Numbered from the stretch's first letter, positions 1 through 8,633 are shown. The stretch is DNA of 36,532 bases from Acidobacteriota bacterium (GCA_003223975.1 QHXS01000051.1:346-36877), one strand, 5' to 3'. Notes: a model not told the origin generated them from the sequence alone. Translations and numbers: made by a program.

Positions 1-216
1 CTTCCTTTCGATAATAGATCGAATAAGGAAATTTGGTACAAACCATTCTGAAGTAATCGTTGTGTTTTTGATGGACTCCGGCGTAGATGCTCAGCGACCC
101 AGGTCGGACATTATCGACGAAAGAAAGTAAGCTCCCAACCCTGACTGTTGACGTTCGTAGAACCTAATTCCATCGGCGACTGTGCGCCTCGCGGAACGAA
201 GTACCCTGATAATCAT
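1..216 (-). pseudogene. RelE/ParE-family toxin, frameshifted and truncated at window start
   Basis: Manual translation from ATG at 216 (ATGA overlap with the antitoxin stop) gives MIIRVLRSARRTVADGIRFYERQQSGLGAYFLSSIMSDLGR*. The alternate frame then continues LSIYAGVHQKHNDYFRMVCTKFPYSIYYRKE, matching the typical ParE pattern (FYE-Q-GLG-YF...YAG-H...FPY-IYY). Confidence 0.75.
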
Positions 217-437
217 TTCAACTCGTCGCGAACGCCTTTCTCAAATTCATCGAGGCTGATGAATGAATCTTCGCCCTTAGCAACGGCACTCTCGCGATCT
301 TCGAGATATTTGAGGTGCCAGTCCGGCGGATCACCGTTGACGTTTCTTTCGCTCATACTCTTCCATAGAGCCTCCATCAACTCGATCTGTTGCGCCGCTG
401 TCATCTCGTCGATTTCGGGTATCGTCTGCACGGTCAT
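213..437 (-). CDS. Addiction-module component / RelB-like antitoxin (CHP02574-type)
   Basis: 74 aa; 'EIDEMTAAQQIELMEALWKSM...PPDWHLKYLEDRE' is typical of this small antitoxin family; ATGA overlap with the ParE-like ORF. Confidence 0.8.
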   Translation of the reverse strand: MTVQTIPEIDEMTAAQQIELMEALWKSMSERNVNGDPPDWHLKYLEDRESAVAKGEDSFISLDEFEKGVRDELK

Positions 438-481
438 ATTTTCAAATTATATCACGGCTAGCTGGGGCTCAATTTTACCGG

Positions 482-1474
482 CTACCAACCCAAAATATAC
501 CCAAACATCAACGGCGCGACGATCGATGCGTCGGATTCGACGATGTATTTTGGAGTTGAGGCTTCGAGTTTACCCCAGGTAATTTTTTCATTCGGAACCG
601 CGCCGGAATATGAGCCGTAAGACGTGGTCGAATCGCTGATCTGACAGAAATAACCCCAAACGGGGACATTATCCCGCTGCAGGTCCTGGTGGAGCATCGG
701 CACGACACAGATCGGGAAATCGCCAGCGATGCCGCCGCCTATTTGGAAGAAGCCGATAGTTGAATCGTCCTTTGCGTTGTTCGTGTACCACTCCGCAAGC
801 ATCGTCATATATTCGATGCCGGTGCGTACGGTATGGACGTTTTCGACGTCACCGGTGATCACGTGCCCGGCGAACATGTTGCCCATCGTCGAGTCTTCCC
901 AGCCCGGCACAACCATCGGCAGGTTTTTCTCTGCAGCAGCGTACATCCACGAATCCTTCACATCGATCTGGTAATACTCCTCGAGCGAGCCGTTCTTCAG
1001 GACCTGATACATGAACTCATGTGGAAAATATCGCTGGCCCTCGGCCTCGGCGTGCGTCCAAACCTCGACCATCGCTTTCTCAAGCCGCCGCATCGCCTCG
1101 TGCTCGGGAATGCACGTGTCGGTAACGCGATTCATGTGACGATCGAGCAATTCCTGTTCGTCCTGCGGTGTGAGGTCACGATAATGCGGAACGCGTTCAT
1201 AAAAATCGTGTGCGACTAGATTGAAGAGATCTTCCTCAAGATTCGCGCCCGTGCAGGAAATTATCTGCACCTTGTTCTGCCGGATCATCTCGGCAAGACT
1301 CAGCCCCAACTCCGCCGTCGACATCGCACCGGCAAGCGTGATCATCATCTTGCCGCCGCCATCGAGATGCTTTTTGTAACCTTCAGCTCCGTCGATGAGC
1401 GCAGCGGCATTGAAGTGACGATAGTGATGTTTGATAAACTCAGTGATCTGACCATTCATGTGTATAAACATCAT
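482..1474 (-). CDS. Deoxyhypusine synthase family protein (possibly homospermidine/spermidine-modifying)
   Basis: 330 aa; 'GGGKMMITLAGAMSTAELG', 'ISCTGANLEEDLFNLVAHD', 'FQIGGGIAGDFPICVVPML' and 'YGSYSGAVPNEKITWGKLEAST' with the catalytic-lysine WGK context of the DHS family. Confidence 0.88.
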   Translation of the reverse strand: MMFIHMNGQITEFIKHHYRHFNAAALIDGAEGYKKHLDGGGKMMITLAGAMSTAELGLSLAEMIRQNKVQIISCTGANLEEDLFNLVAHDFYERVPHYRDLTPQDEQELLDRHMNRVTDTCIPEHEAMRRLEKAMVEVWTHAEAEGQRYFPHEFMYQVLKNGSLEEYYQIDVKDSWMYAAAEKNLPMVVPGWEDSTMGNMFAGHVITGDVENVHTVRTGIEYMTMLAEWYTNNAKDDSTIGFFQIGGGIAGDFPICVVPMLHQDLQRDNVPVWGYFCQISDSTTSYGSYSGAVPNEKITWGKLEASTPKYIVESDASIVAPLMFGYILGW

Positions 1475-1546
1475 AAGATCTGCCCTCAGAAAACGCGAAA
1501 CAACGCATGAGTGAAGAACCTATCCGCAAGCTCATACCATGGTTTT

Positions 1547-2062
1547 ATGAAGGAGATTAAGGTGGTTCCTTACAGCCCTGAATGGCGAAGCATGTTCACC
1601 GCGGAGTCAACGCGCGTGGCCGGCGGACTCGGCAAACATGTCATTGCCGTTCATCACATCGGCAGCACAGCCATACCAGGTATTTTCGCGAAACCTGTGA
1701 TCGATATTCTCGTCGAGGTTGGTGAGATCGCAAAAGTAGACCAGCAGAAGGAAGCGATGGAAGAGCTTGGCTACGAGGTGATGGGCGAGTTTGGAATAAT
1801 CGGTCGCCGATACTTTCGAAAAGATAATGACGCGGGAGTTAGAACGCACCAGATCCATGTGTTCGAGACGGGAACGGACCAGATCAGGCGTCACCTCGCA
1901 TTTCGCGACTTTCTGATCGCCCACCCGAAATTCGCGAACGAATACAGTGATCTGAAACGGCGTCTTGCGAACCAATTTCCCGATGACCCCGATGCATATA
2001 TGGACGGAAAAGACGCCTTCGTAAAGGATATCGACGGGCGTGCGGCGAAGTTGAGAAATTGA
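1547..2062 (+). CDS. GrpB family protein (UPF0157, nucleotidyltransferase-like)
   Basis: 'VVPYSPEWRSMF...HHIGSTAIPGIFAKPVIDILVEV' signature. The track starts at GTG 1511; ATG 1547 (MKEIKVVPYSPEW) is more consistent with the family. Confidence 0.88.
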   Translation: MKEIKVVPYSPEWRSMFTAESTRVAGGLGKHVIAVHHIGSTAIPGIFAKPVIDILVEVGEIAKVDQQKEAMEELGYEVMGEFGIIGRRYFRKDNDAGVRTHQIHVFETGTDQIRRHLAFRDFLIAHPKFANEYSDLKRRLANQFPDDPDAYMDGKDAFVKDIDGRAAKLRN

Positions 2063-2099
2063 GTAAGAAGTTGCGCGCGCAAGACCACGAGGCTTGATT

Positions 2100-3329
2100 T
2101 TATTTTCCCCAGGCCGGGTCGACCCCGTTCTTTACCAACATACGCGCGCCTGCTCCGTTTACCCCGATCGTCCAAAGATCACATCCCTCGTCTGCTTCCT
2201 TGTCCGTACATCTCTCAAACACGATCGACTTACTATCGGGGGCGACGCTGAACTTCCGTGCGAATGCTTTTTCGAGCTTGGTGACCTGCGTCGTACTCCT
2301 CGATCCAAAATCGTATAGAAAGATGTTGGACGAGTCCCAGAAGTGATTCATGGTGGAGTAGAGCAGGCCGGAACCATCCGGCAGCAACCGCATATCCTTC
2401 GTGTGCTGATTAGCGAGGTCCGAAAACTCGGTAACCTTTGTTCCGGGGTGGGCACCGCCTTCCGTCACCTGATAGATAGCAGACTCGGAATCGTTGGACG
2501 TGTAGAACAATTGGTTCGCAGTCGCGGAAGTTTTGCCCCAATCCCAGGAGCACGAGCCGGTCGGATTCTTTCCTGCAAAGAGCGGTGCGTAGGGGTGCGT
2601 CCCCGGTGCCGGTGTAGCGCTCGTGCTGTTCAACAAACAAAGTCCATCCCGGTAACTAATCCGTGAACCATCAGCACGCCATACCGGCCGAAATGCGCCG
2701 CGCAGCTCGATTCCCTGACCGCTTATCGGCATTGTGGCCGTAACGTTGCGGCCGGCGACCACGTCAACCCCGGGAACGGTCCACCGATACTCATTTCCTA
2801 TAACTACGATGCTTTGCGGCACCTTGCCGAAGTCAGCGACCCGATTGAACACAACAGTGGTCGAGCCTTCGCCAAGTGCGATCACCTGAGGATCCTCCGC
2901 CCCGGCGATATAGACGATAAATTTCCCCGGGTTATCCCCTCCCACAAAACCCGCGCTGATGACCTTCACCGTCACAGAGCCTTGAGGCAAGCGGGCGAGA
3001 CCGGCACGATCGGGCGGATTCGTGATCCGACGCAAATTCGAGCCGTCGCGTTTGATCGAGTAGATGTCCGCCATGTACGCCGAGACTAATCCCTCGTGAG
3101 CGCTTGAGAATGCCAACTCCGTTCCATCCGGCTTCCAGGCTAGCTCGAAGATGCCGAGTGGCGGAAAAAGATCCTTATGTGTCCAGAACTGTCGATCACC
3201 CGTTCCATCGGGATTGATGAACCGGATCTCTTTGCCACCGCGTACGTACGCGATCAGGCCGTTTTGTCCGGCAACACTCAAAATAGAGAAAACGAAAACC
3301 GATAGGAGTGTGAGAAATCGACAGATCAT
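2100..3329 (-). CDS. Secreted TolB/WD40-like beta-propeller protein with an internal insertion
   Basis: Signal peptide 'MICRFLTLLSVFVFSILSVAGQ'; repeats such as 'LAWKPDGTELAFSS', 'PVWRADGSRISY', 'LLPDGSGLLYS', 'VAPDSKSIVFER'. Confidence 0.75.
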   Translation of the reverse strand: MICRFLTLLSVFVFSILSVAGQNGLIAYVRGGKEIRFINPDGTGDRQFWTHKDLFPPLGIFELAWKPDGTELAFSSAHEGLVSAYMADIYSIKRDGSNLRRITNPPDRAGLARLPQGSVTVKVISAGFVGGDNPGKFIVYIAGAEDPQVIALGEGSTTVVFNRVADFGKVPQSIVVIGNEYRWTVPGVDVVAGRNVTATMPISGQGIELRGAFRPVWRADGSRISYRDGLCLLNSTSATPAPGTHPYAPLFAGKNPTGSCSWDWGKTSATANQLFYTSNDSESAIYQVTEGGAHPGTKVTEFSDLANQHTKDMRLLPDGSGLLYSTMNHFWDSSNIFLYDFGSRSTTQVTKLEKAFARKFSVAPDSKSIVFERCTDKEADEGCDLWTIGVNGAGARMLVKNGVDPAWGK

Positions 3330-3459
3330 ACTTCCTCGTCAATTATGGTGTGAAATTGTCGTCGACACGGACGGTGCCACGGCATACATATTTTCACGAG
3401 AAAAAATGTACGCGTTCAGTAATCTGAATTACCAAAAACCCTCCTCGACTACCGGAATG

Positions 3460-3495
3460 AAAACAAAACGACCAGCACGCCTCAGCATGCCGGTC
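3460..3495 (-). terminator. Rho-independent terminator after nrdB, possibly bidirectional
   Basis: On the minus strand GACCGGCATGC-TGAG-GCGTGCTGGTC (11-bp stem, two G:T wobbles) followed by GTTTTGTTTT. The plus side of the hairpin is followed by ctcaTTTTTTT. Confidence 0.75.
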
Positions 3496-3516
3496 CTCAT
3501 TTTTTTAGCGCTATGT

Positions 3517-4515
3517 TTAGAAAGCTTCGCTGAAGCTAACCTCGCCCGCGACGGCGACCTGATAGGCAGAGACGCGGCGTTCGAAGAAGTTTGCGAGTTC
3601 CTGGACGTCCTGAAGGTCCATGAAGGAGAACGGGTTTTTTGCACCGTAAACTTTTGGGAGCCCGAGCATCGTGAGGCGCTGATCGGCGATGAATTCGAGA
3701 TACTGCCGCATATCGGCAACAGACAAGCCGGCAATGCCGCCGCTCAGGATGTCTTCGGCAAACTGCATTTCGCATTCGACCGCTTGGTCGATCATCGTCA
3801 CAATGTCGCGGGTCAACGCATCATCAAACAATGCAGGTTCCTCTTTGCGAACCGTGTTTACGACCTCCAGCGCAAAACTCATATGCGCCGATTCATCGCG
3901 GAAGACCCAGTTCGTTCCGCCGGCAAGTCCGTGAAGCAATCCCTTTGATCGCAGGAAATATACATAAGCAAAAGCGGCAAAGAAGAACATGCCTTCAATG
4001 CACGCTGCGAAACAGATCAGGTTGAGCAGAAATTTCTTGCGGTCTTCCTGTGTCTGGAGCGAATCAAGGTCCTGGATCGTGTCGATCCATTTCATACAAA
4101 ACTCGCCTTTTTTGCGGATCGACGAAATGTTCTCGATCGCGGCAAACGCCTGTTCGCGCTCGTGATGGTCAGGAATGTAAGTGTCGAGCAGCGTAAGATA
4201 AAACTGAACATGGACCGCTTCTTCGTAAAGCTGACGCGAAAGGTACATCCGCGCCTCGGGCGAATTTATGTGCTTATACAGATTTAGAACAAGATTGTTC
4301 GAAACGATCGAATCGCCGGTCGCGAAAAACGCGACCAATCGGTTGATCATATGCCGTTCGGCCGGAGTCATCTTCGCACGCAGATCATTCACGTCCATCG
4401 AGAAATCGACCTCTTCGACGGTCCACGTGTTCTTGATGGAGTTCCGGTACATCTCGTAGAAGTCCGGATATTTCATCGGGCGAAGTGTGAGATCGAATCC
4501 TGGATCTAAAAGCAT
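3517..4515 (-). CDS. nrdB: Ribonucleoside-diphosphate reductase, class Ia small (R2) subunit
   Basis: 'MLLDPGFDLTLRPMKYPDFYEMYRNSIKNTWTVEEVDFSMD', 'EEAVHVQFY' (ExxH plus radical Tyr spacing), 'FRDESAHMSFA'. The track start at 4563 overlaps nrdA; ATG 4515 preferred. Confidence 0.95.
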   Translation of the reverse strand: MLLDPGFDLTLRPMKYPDFYEMYRNSIKNTWTVEEVDFSMDVNDLRAKMTPAERHMINRLVAFFATGDSIVSNNLVLNLYKHINSPEARMYLSRQLYEEAVHVQFYLTLLDTYIPDHHEREQAFAAIENISSIRKKGEFCMKWIDTIQDLDSLQTQEDRKKFLLNLICFAACIEGMFFFAAFAYVYFLRSKGLLHGLAGGTNWVFRDESAHMSFALEVVNTVRKEEPALFDDALTRDIVTMIDQAVECEMQFAEDILSGGIAGLSVADMRQYLEFIADQRLTMLGLPKVYGAKNPFSFMDLQDVQELANFFERRVSAYQVAVAGEVSFSEAF

Positions 4516-4520
4516 AATCT

Positions 4521-6926
4521 TTATTGGCACGCCTCGCAGGCTTCGGGGTTTTCGAGCGAGCAAACCATCGCCTCTTCGTCCGTGTAAACCTTTTTCTGAA
4601 TATCGGCCGGAAGATCGGAAGTCTTAAACTCGGCCGTTACCTGGGCGATCTTCGTTGCGGGCCGGGACCGAAGATAGTAGGTCGTCTTTAAACCTTTTTC
4701 CCACGCATACATGTACATCGACGAAAGCTTGCCGATCGACGGGCTTTCCATGAAAAGGTTGAGCGATGCGGACTGGTCGATGAACGCTCCGCGTTCTGCC
4801 ATCATATCGATCAAGGAACGCATCGGAATTTCCCAGGCGGTGCGGTAGATCGCCTTGAGCGAGGGCGAGAATTCGTCGATCTCCTGAACCGAACCTTCCG
4901 AAAGCTTGATCTTGTTTCGGATCTCATCCGTCCAGAGCCCCGATTCTTTCAGTTCCTTCACGAGATATTTGTTCACCTGAACAAAATCGCCGCTAAGTGT
5001 TTCGCGTTTGAAGAGGTTAGACACTTGCGGCTCGATGCACTCGTAGCAACCGGCGATCGAAGCGATCGTCGCGGTCGGGGCGATTGCGATCATCAACGAG
5101 TTGCGCAGGCCGTGCTTCTTGATCTTTTCACGAAGCGCGTCCCACCGGGTCGTAGCGTCCGGAGTCACACCCCAAAGATCGAATTGCAGATCACCGCTTG
5201 CCGCTCGAGTTTCGCGAAATGCCACGTGCGCGCCTTTCTGAATCGCAAGTTCACACGAAGCCTCAAGAGCCGCGAAATAGATCTCTTCCTGTATCATGGC
5301 CGAGATCTTTCTGGCCGCGTCGGAATCGAAAGGCAGTCGCATCTGGAAGAAAACGTCCTGCAGGCCCATGAGGCCAAGGCCGATGTTTCGCCAGCGATTG
5401 TTCGAAGCTGCGGTGGAAGGTATCGCGTAATAATTCAGATCAATAACGCGGTCGAGCTGCATTACCGCGAGATGAACATTGCGATTCAGCTTTTCAAATT
5501 CGAACTCGCCGTCTTTGACGTAACGGGAAACGTTTATCGAACCAAGATTGCACACCGCCGTCTCGTTGTCGTTTGTCACCTCGATGATCTCAGTGCAGAG
5601 ATTCGAGAGATGTACAACGTTTTCGGGTCGGGCCGTTTGATTCGATTTCCGGTTCGCTGCGTCCTTGAAAGTCATCCACCCGTTGCCGGTTTGGGCCATC
5701 GTCCGCATCATCTTGGCGTACAAGTCGCGCGCCTTAACTTGTCGAACAAATAGCCCACCGGCTTCGGCTTCGGTGTAGGAACTTTCAAATTCATCGCCGT
5801 AAACATCGGGAAAATGCGGTACAGCCTTCGGGTCGAACAGCGACCACATCTCATCGTTCTGAACTCGACGCATGAAAAGATCCGGGATCCAATTCGCGAT
5901 GTTCAGGTTGTGCGTGCGTCGGGCCTCGTCGCCGGTGTTGTCGCGAAGCTCGAGAAAATCTTCGATATCCGCGTGCCACGTTTCGAGATACACGCAGCAA
6001 GCGCCTTTTCGCTTGCCTCCTTGATTAACTGCCGCGACGGACGAATCCAATGTTTTCAGCCACGGTACGATGCCATTCGAATGTCCGTTCGTTCCGCGGA
6101 TCAGCGAACCCTGGGACCGAATGCGATGGTAAGCAATGCCGATACCGCCGGAGAATTTCGAGAGCATCGCGACGTCCGAATACTTTTTGTAAATGCTTTC
6201 CAGGCTGTCTTGCGGCGAATCGAGCAGAAAGCAAGATGAGAGCTGCTCGTGCTTCGTTCCCGAGTTAAAAAGCGTCGGAGTCGACGGTACGTATTCGAGC
6301 GATGAAAACAATCTGTAAAGTTCTATCGCCTCCATCGGCGTTTCGGATAAGCCGCAAGCAACGCGCATCCAGAAGAACTGCGGGGTCTCGATCACGCTTC
6401 GCGTGACCGGATTCTTCAAGAGATAACGATCGTATAGTGTGCGTAGGCCAAAAAACTCGAACAAATCGTTGCGGGTCTGGTCTATCGCGTCGTTCAGCTT
6501 GCGGCTGTTATCCGAAACGAATTTGGCGACGCGATCGGCTATAAGCCCTTCACGAACACCAAATGCAATGGATTGAGAAAAGGATTGGATCTCCTGACTA
6601 TGAACTTCCTTTTCGACGTACTGATTCAAAAGGCGAGCGGCGAGGCGTGAATATTCCGGTTCCTCGAATATCAGGCTCGATGCCGTTTGGATGGAAAGCT
6701 TGTCTAGTTCGCGGGTGGTCGCACCGTCGTACAGGCCACTGATCGTCTTCGTGGCGATCCGCATCACATCGACATTTGGAAGATTAGGAGTGCATCGCGA
6801 TATCGCCCGGACGATCTTATTGATATCGACCGGTTCGTCGTTGCCGTTGCGCTTCGTAACACGCATTGTGGTCTGCGTCTCTTCTTTACGTGTGGCGGCT
6901 GTGCTTTGTCCTATGAATGTATCCAT
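4521..6926 (-). CDS. nrdA: Ribonucleoside-diphosphate reductase, class I large (R1) subunit
   Basis: N-terminal ATP-cone ('MRVTKRNGNDEPVDINKIVRAISRC'), 'SSCFLLDSPQDSLESIYK', 'NLCTEIIEVT...AVCNLGSINVSRYV', C-terminal 'CSLENPEACEACQ'. Start ambiguous (6962, 6926 or 6866). Confidence 0.95.
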   Translation of the reverse strand: MDTFIGQSTAATRKEETQTTMRVTKRNGNDEPVDINKIVRAISRCTPNLPNVDVMRIATKTISGLYDGATTRELDKLSIQTASSLIFEEPEYSRLAARLLNQYVEKEVHSQEIQSFSQSIAFGVREGLIADRVAKFVSDNSRKLNDAIDQTRNDLFEFFGLRTLYDRYLLKNPVTRSVIETPQFFWMRVACGLSETPMEAIELYRLFSSLEYVPSTPTLFNSGTKHEQLSSCFLLDSPQDSLESIYKKYSDVAMLSKFSGGIGIAYHRIRSQGSLIRGTNGHSNGIVPWLKTLDSSVAAVNQGGKRKGACCVYLETWHADIEDFLELRDNTGDEARRTHNLNIANWIPDLFMRRVQNDEMWSLFDPKAVPHFPDVYGDEFESSYTEAEAGGLFVRQVKARDLYAKMMRTMAQTGNGWMTFKDAANRKSNQTARPENVVHLSNLCTEIIEVTNDNETAVCNLGSINVSRYVKDGEFEFEKLNRNVHLAVMQLDRVIDLNYYAIPSTAASNNRWRNIGLGLMGLQDVFFQMRLPFDSDAARKISAMIQEEIYFAALEASCELAIQKGAHVAFRETRAASGDLQFDLWGVTPDATTRWDALREKIKKHGLRNSLMIAIAPTATIASIAGCYECIEPQVSNLFKRETLSGDFVQVNKYLVKELKESGLWTDEIRNKIKLSEGSVQEIDEFSPSLKAIYRTAWEIPMRSLIDMMAERGAFIDQSASLNLFMESPSIGKLSSMYMYAWEKGLKTTYYLRSRPATKIAQVTAEFKTSDLPADIQKKVYTDEEAMVCSLENPEACEACQ

Positions 6927-7126
6927 ACACGCGATGCGTTTTTGCCTCCCGGCCAGGTCCAAAAATTCGGCAAGAGATCCCTTTACGGGCGTTTTTTGAG
7001 TGAGAAAATCTCCCTCAGCCGGCTCGCCTACTTCTAGCGAGCGGCCCGTGGTAAATCCGACTTATTTTCGGTTGATTTGCAGGTGGGTCCTCAGCGCAAA
7101 ATCAAGGGCTTTCTCCTGCAGTGGAT

Positions 7127-7142
7127 ATAGAATATATTGTGT
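7127..7142. promoter_or_regulatory. NrdR-box-like palindrome 1
   Basis: ATAGAATATATTGTGT; AT-rich core and right half ...TTGTGT fit the NrdR box (ACAC-AT-rich-GTGT). 32 bp start-to-start from box 2. Confidence 0.65.
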
Positions 7143-7158
7143 CTCTAACACTTTGTCA

Positions 7159-7174
7159 ACACCAAATGTTGTGT
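7159..7174. promoter_or_regulatory. NrdR-box-like palindrome 2
   Basis: ACACCAAATGTTGTGT with conserved ACAC/GTGT arms, upstream of nrdA, about three helical turns from box 1. Confidence 0.7.
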
Positions 7175-7273
7175 TTTTTAAGAAAAGTGCTAAGGCTTGG
7201 TTTTACAGCATTTAGCGCTGAAGGAGTGACGTAAGTGGTTAAATTATTGGCTCATGACTGTAAGTTTCTGGAA

Positions 7274-7289
7274 ACACAATATCTTGTGG
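7274..7289. promoter_or_regulatory. NrdR-box-like palindrome 3 (distal)
   Basis: ACACAATATCTTGTGG; close match to ACACAATATATTGTGT, immediately next to the stop codon of the upstream GNAT gene. Confidence 0.6.
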
Positions 7290-7754
7290 TTATTCTAGGG
7301 TCAGTTTCATGCCAAGATGTGTGCTTTTAAAGCCAAGGCCTTCATAAAAACGGTGTGCGTCTTTTCGCTCGGAATGCGTTGTAAGCTGCATCGAAACACA
7401 GCCTTTTTCCTTAGCGCGTTCCATAGCCCATAACATCATTTCGCGCCCGATTCCCTGCCCGCGAAGTTTTGCGTCTACACGTACGGATTCGACAGTGCAT
7501 CGCGTGCTTCCCTGGAAACTTAACGACGGTGTGTAGGTCAATTGAAACGTTCCAACGATCATTTCGTCGAGAATCGCAACAACAAGCTCGTTGTTCGGAT
7601 CATTTTCGATCTCGCGGAACGCTTCGAAATAGGACTCCGGCAGCGGATCTTCAGGGCGTTCGCGTTGTTCGCCAAGAAAATCGTCCGCGAGCATTTGAAC
7701 GACCGCAGGTACGTCGTCGATCGTTGCGGGGCGAATCGTCAGATTCGGATTCAT
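7290..7754 (-). CDS. GNAT family N-acetyltransferase
   Basis: 'LTIRPATIDDVPAVVQMLADD...VESVRVDAKLRGQGIGREMMLWAMERAKEKGC...DAHRFYEGLGF'. Confidence 0.93.
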   Translation of the reverse strand: MNPNLTIRPATIDDVPAVVQMLADDFLGEQRERPEDPLPESYFEAFREIENDPNNELVVAILDEMIVGTFQLTYTPSLSFQGSTRCTVESVRVDAKLRGQGIGREMMLWAMERAKEKGCVSMQLTTHSERKDAHRFYEGLGFKSTHLGMKLTLE

Positions 7755-8512
7755 GATTCGATTACCAAACCATCAACAGCAAACTGAACGCCGTCAGGAA
7801 GCAATCCCGCATCTCGCGCATACAGTACGTCGTGATTAAGGTGCGTCAGAAATGTCTGTTTTGCATTTATACGTTCGGCGTATTCAAGCGCCTCGTTAAG
7901 GCCCAAATGCGTCGAGTGCGGCTTTAAGCGCACACAGTCAAGAACCAGAACTTCGAGGCCTTGAAGGCCGGCGATCGTATCATCCGAAATGAAGTTCAAA
8001 TCGGTTGCGTAAGCAAAATCGTTGAATCGATAAGCGATCACGGGAAGCTTGCCGTGAATAACTTCGAGCGGGGTGATCTCGATCGCGCCGATGCAGAAGG
8101 GCGCGTTGTTGTAAACCGTGTGCGGGATAAGTTGCGGCAGGCCACCGCCGAAATGTGTCGGCTTGAAGATATATTGAAAAATGCGCCGAAGGTCGATCCA
8201 TGCGATCTCGTTAGCAAAGATCGGCATCGCGCCGTAGCGAAAGTTCAGCGGTCGGATATCGTCGAGCCCAAAGACGTGATCGACATGACAGTGAGTAATA
8301 AGCACCGCGTCGAGCCTCCCGATCTTTGCACGCAACGCCTGCTGTCTGAAATCCGAAGAAGTGTCAACAAGGATGGTTTTGCCGGCGTGTTCAATAAGAA
8401 TCGAAGTCCGAAGCCGTTTATCGCGCGGATCGTCGGAAAGGCACGTCTCGCAATCGCACGCGATCGACGGAACTCCCGTTGATGTGCCCGTACCTAAGAA
8501 TGTTAATTTCAT
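7751..8512 (-). CDS. MBL-fold metallo-hydrolase, PhnP-like phosphodiesterase
   Basis: 'LGTGTSTGVPSIACDCETC...LITHCHVDHVFGLDDIRPL...YATDLNFI...LTHLNHDV'; ATGA overlap with the GNAT gene. Confidence 0.9.
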   Translation of the reverse strand: MKLTFLGTGTSTGVPSIACDCETCLSDDPRDKRLRTSILIEHAGKTILVDTSSDFRQQALRAKIGRLDAVLITHCHVDHVFGLDDIRPLNFRYGAMPIFANEIAWIDLRRIFQYIFKPTHFGGGLPQLIPHTVYNNAPFCIGAIEITPLEVIHGKLPVIAYRFNDFAYATDLNFISDDTIAGLQGLEVLVLDCVRLKPHSTHLGLNEALEYAERINAKQTFLTHLNHDVLYARDAGLLPDGVQFAVDGLVIES

Positions 8513-8514
8513 CC

Positions 8515-8633
8515 GACTGGAGCGCAGGCGTCCCGCCTGCAGAGATTGAGAAGCAATCTAAAAACGTTTGAATGGCAGTGCTGGTTGGCGAACGCTTTGC
8601 GTTCGATGCAGGCGCGATGCCTGATCTCCAGTC
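8515..8633. repeat. REP/BIME- or MITE-like element with 26-bp imperfect terminal inverted repeats
   Basis: Left GACTGGAGCGCAGGCGTCCCGCCTGC (8515-8540); right end reverse-complement GACTGGAGATCAGGCATCGCGCCTGC (8608-8633), 22/26 identical. Contains hairpins GCAGGCG-TCC-CGCCTGC, GATTG..CAATC, GAACGC-TTT-GCGTTC and CAGGC..GCCTG. Confidence 0.75.

Noticed and set aside
148-582. Plus-strand ORF of 144 aa overlapping the antitoxin and DHS-like genes
   Set aside because: Antisense to well-supported coding genes; Ser/Arg-rich composition and no recognisable family, typical of shadow ORFs.
3151-3948. 265-aa plus-strand ORF
   Set aside because: Antisense to nrdB and to the start of the TolB-like gene and spans the nrdB terminator; no family similarity.
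5025-5753. 242-aa plus-strand ORF inside nrdA
   Set aside because: Fully antisense to conserved nrdA coding sequence; codon-bias shadow frame of a high-GC3 gene.
6963-7289. Cobalamin riboswitch upstream of nrdA
   Set aside because: No B12-box-like sequence recognised, and the gene is a class Ia (oxygen-dependent) RNR; NrdR boxes explain regulation better.
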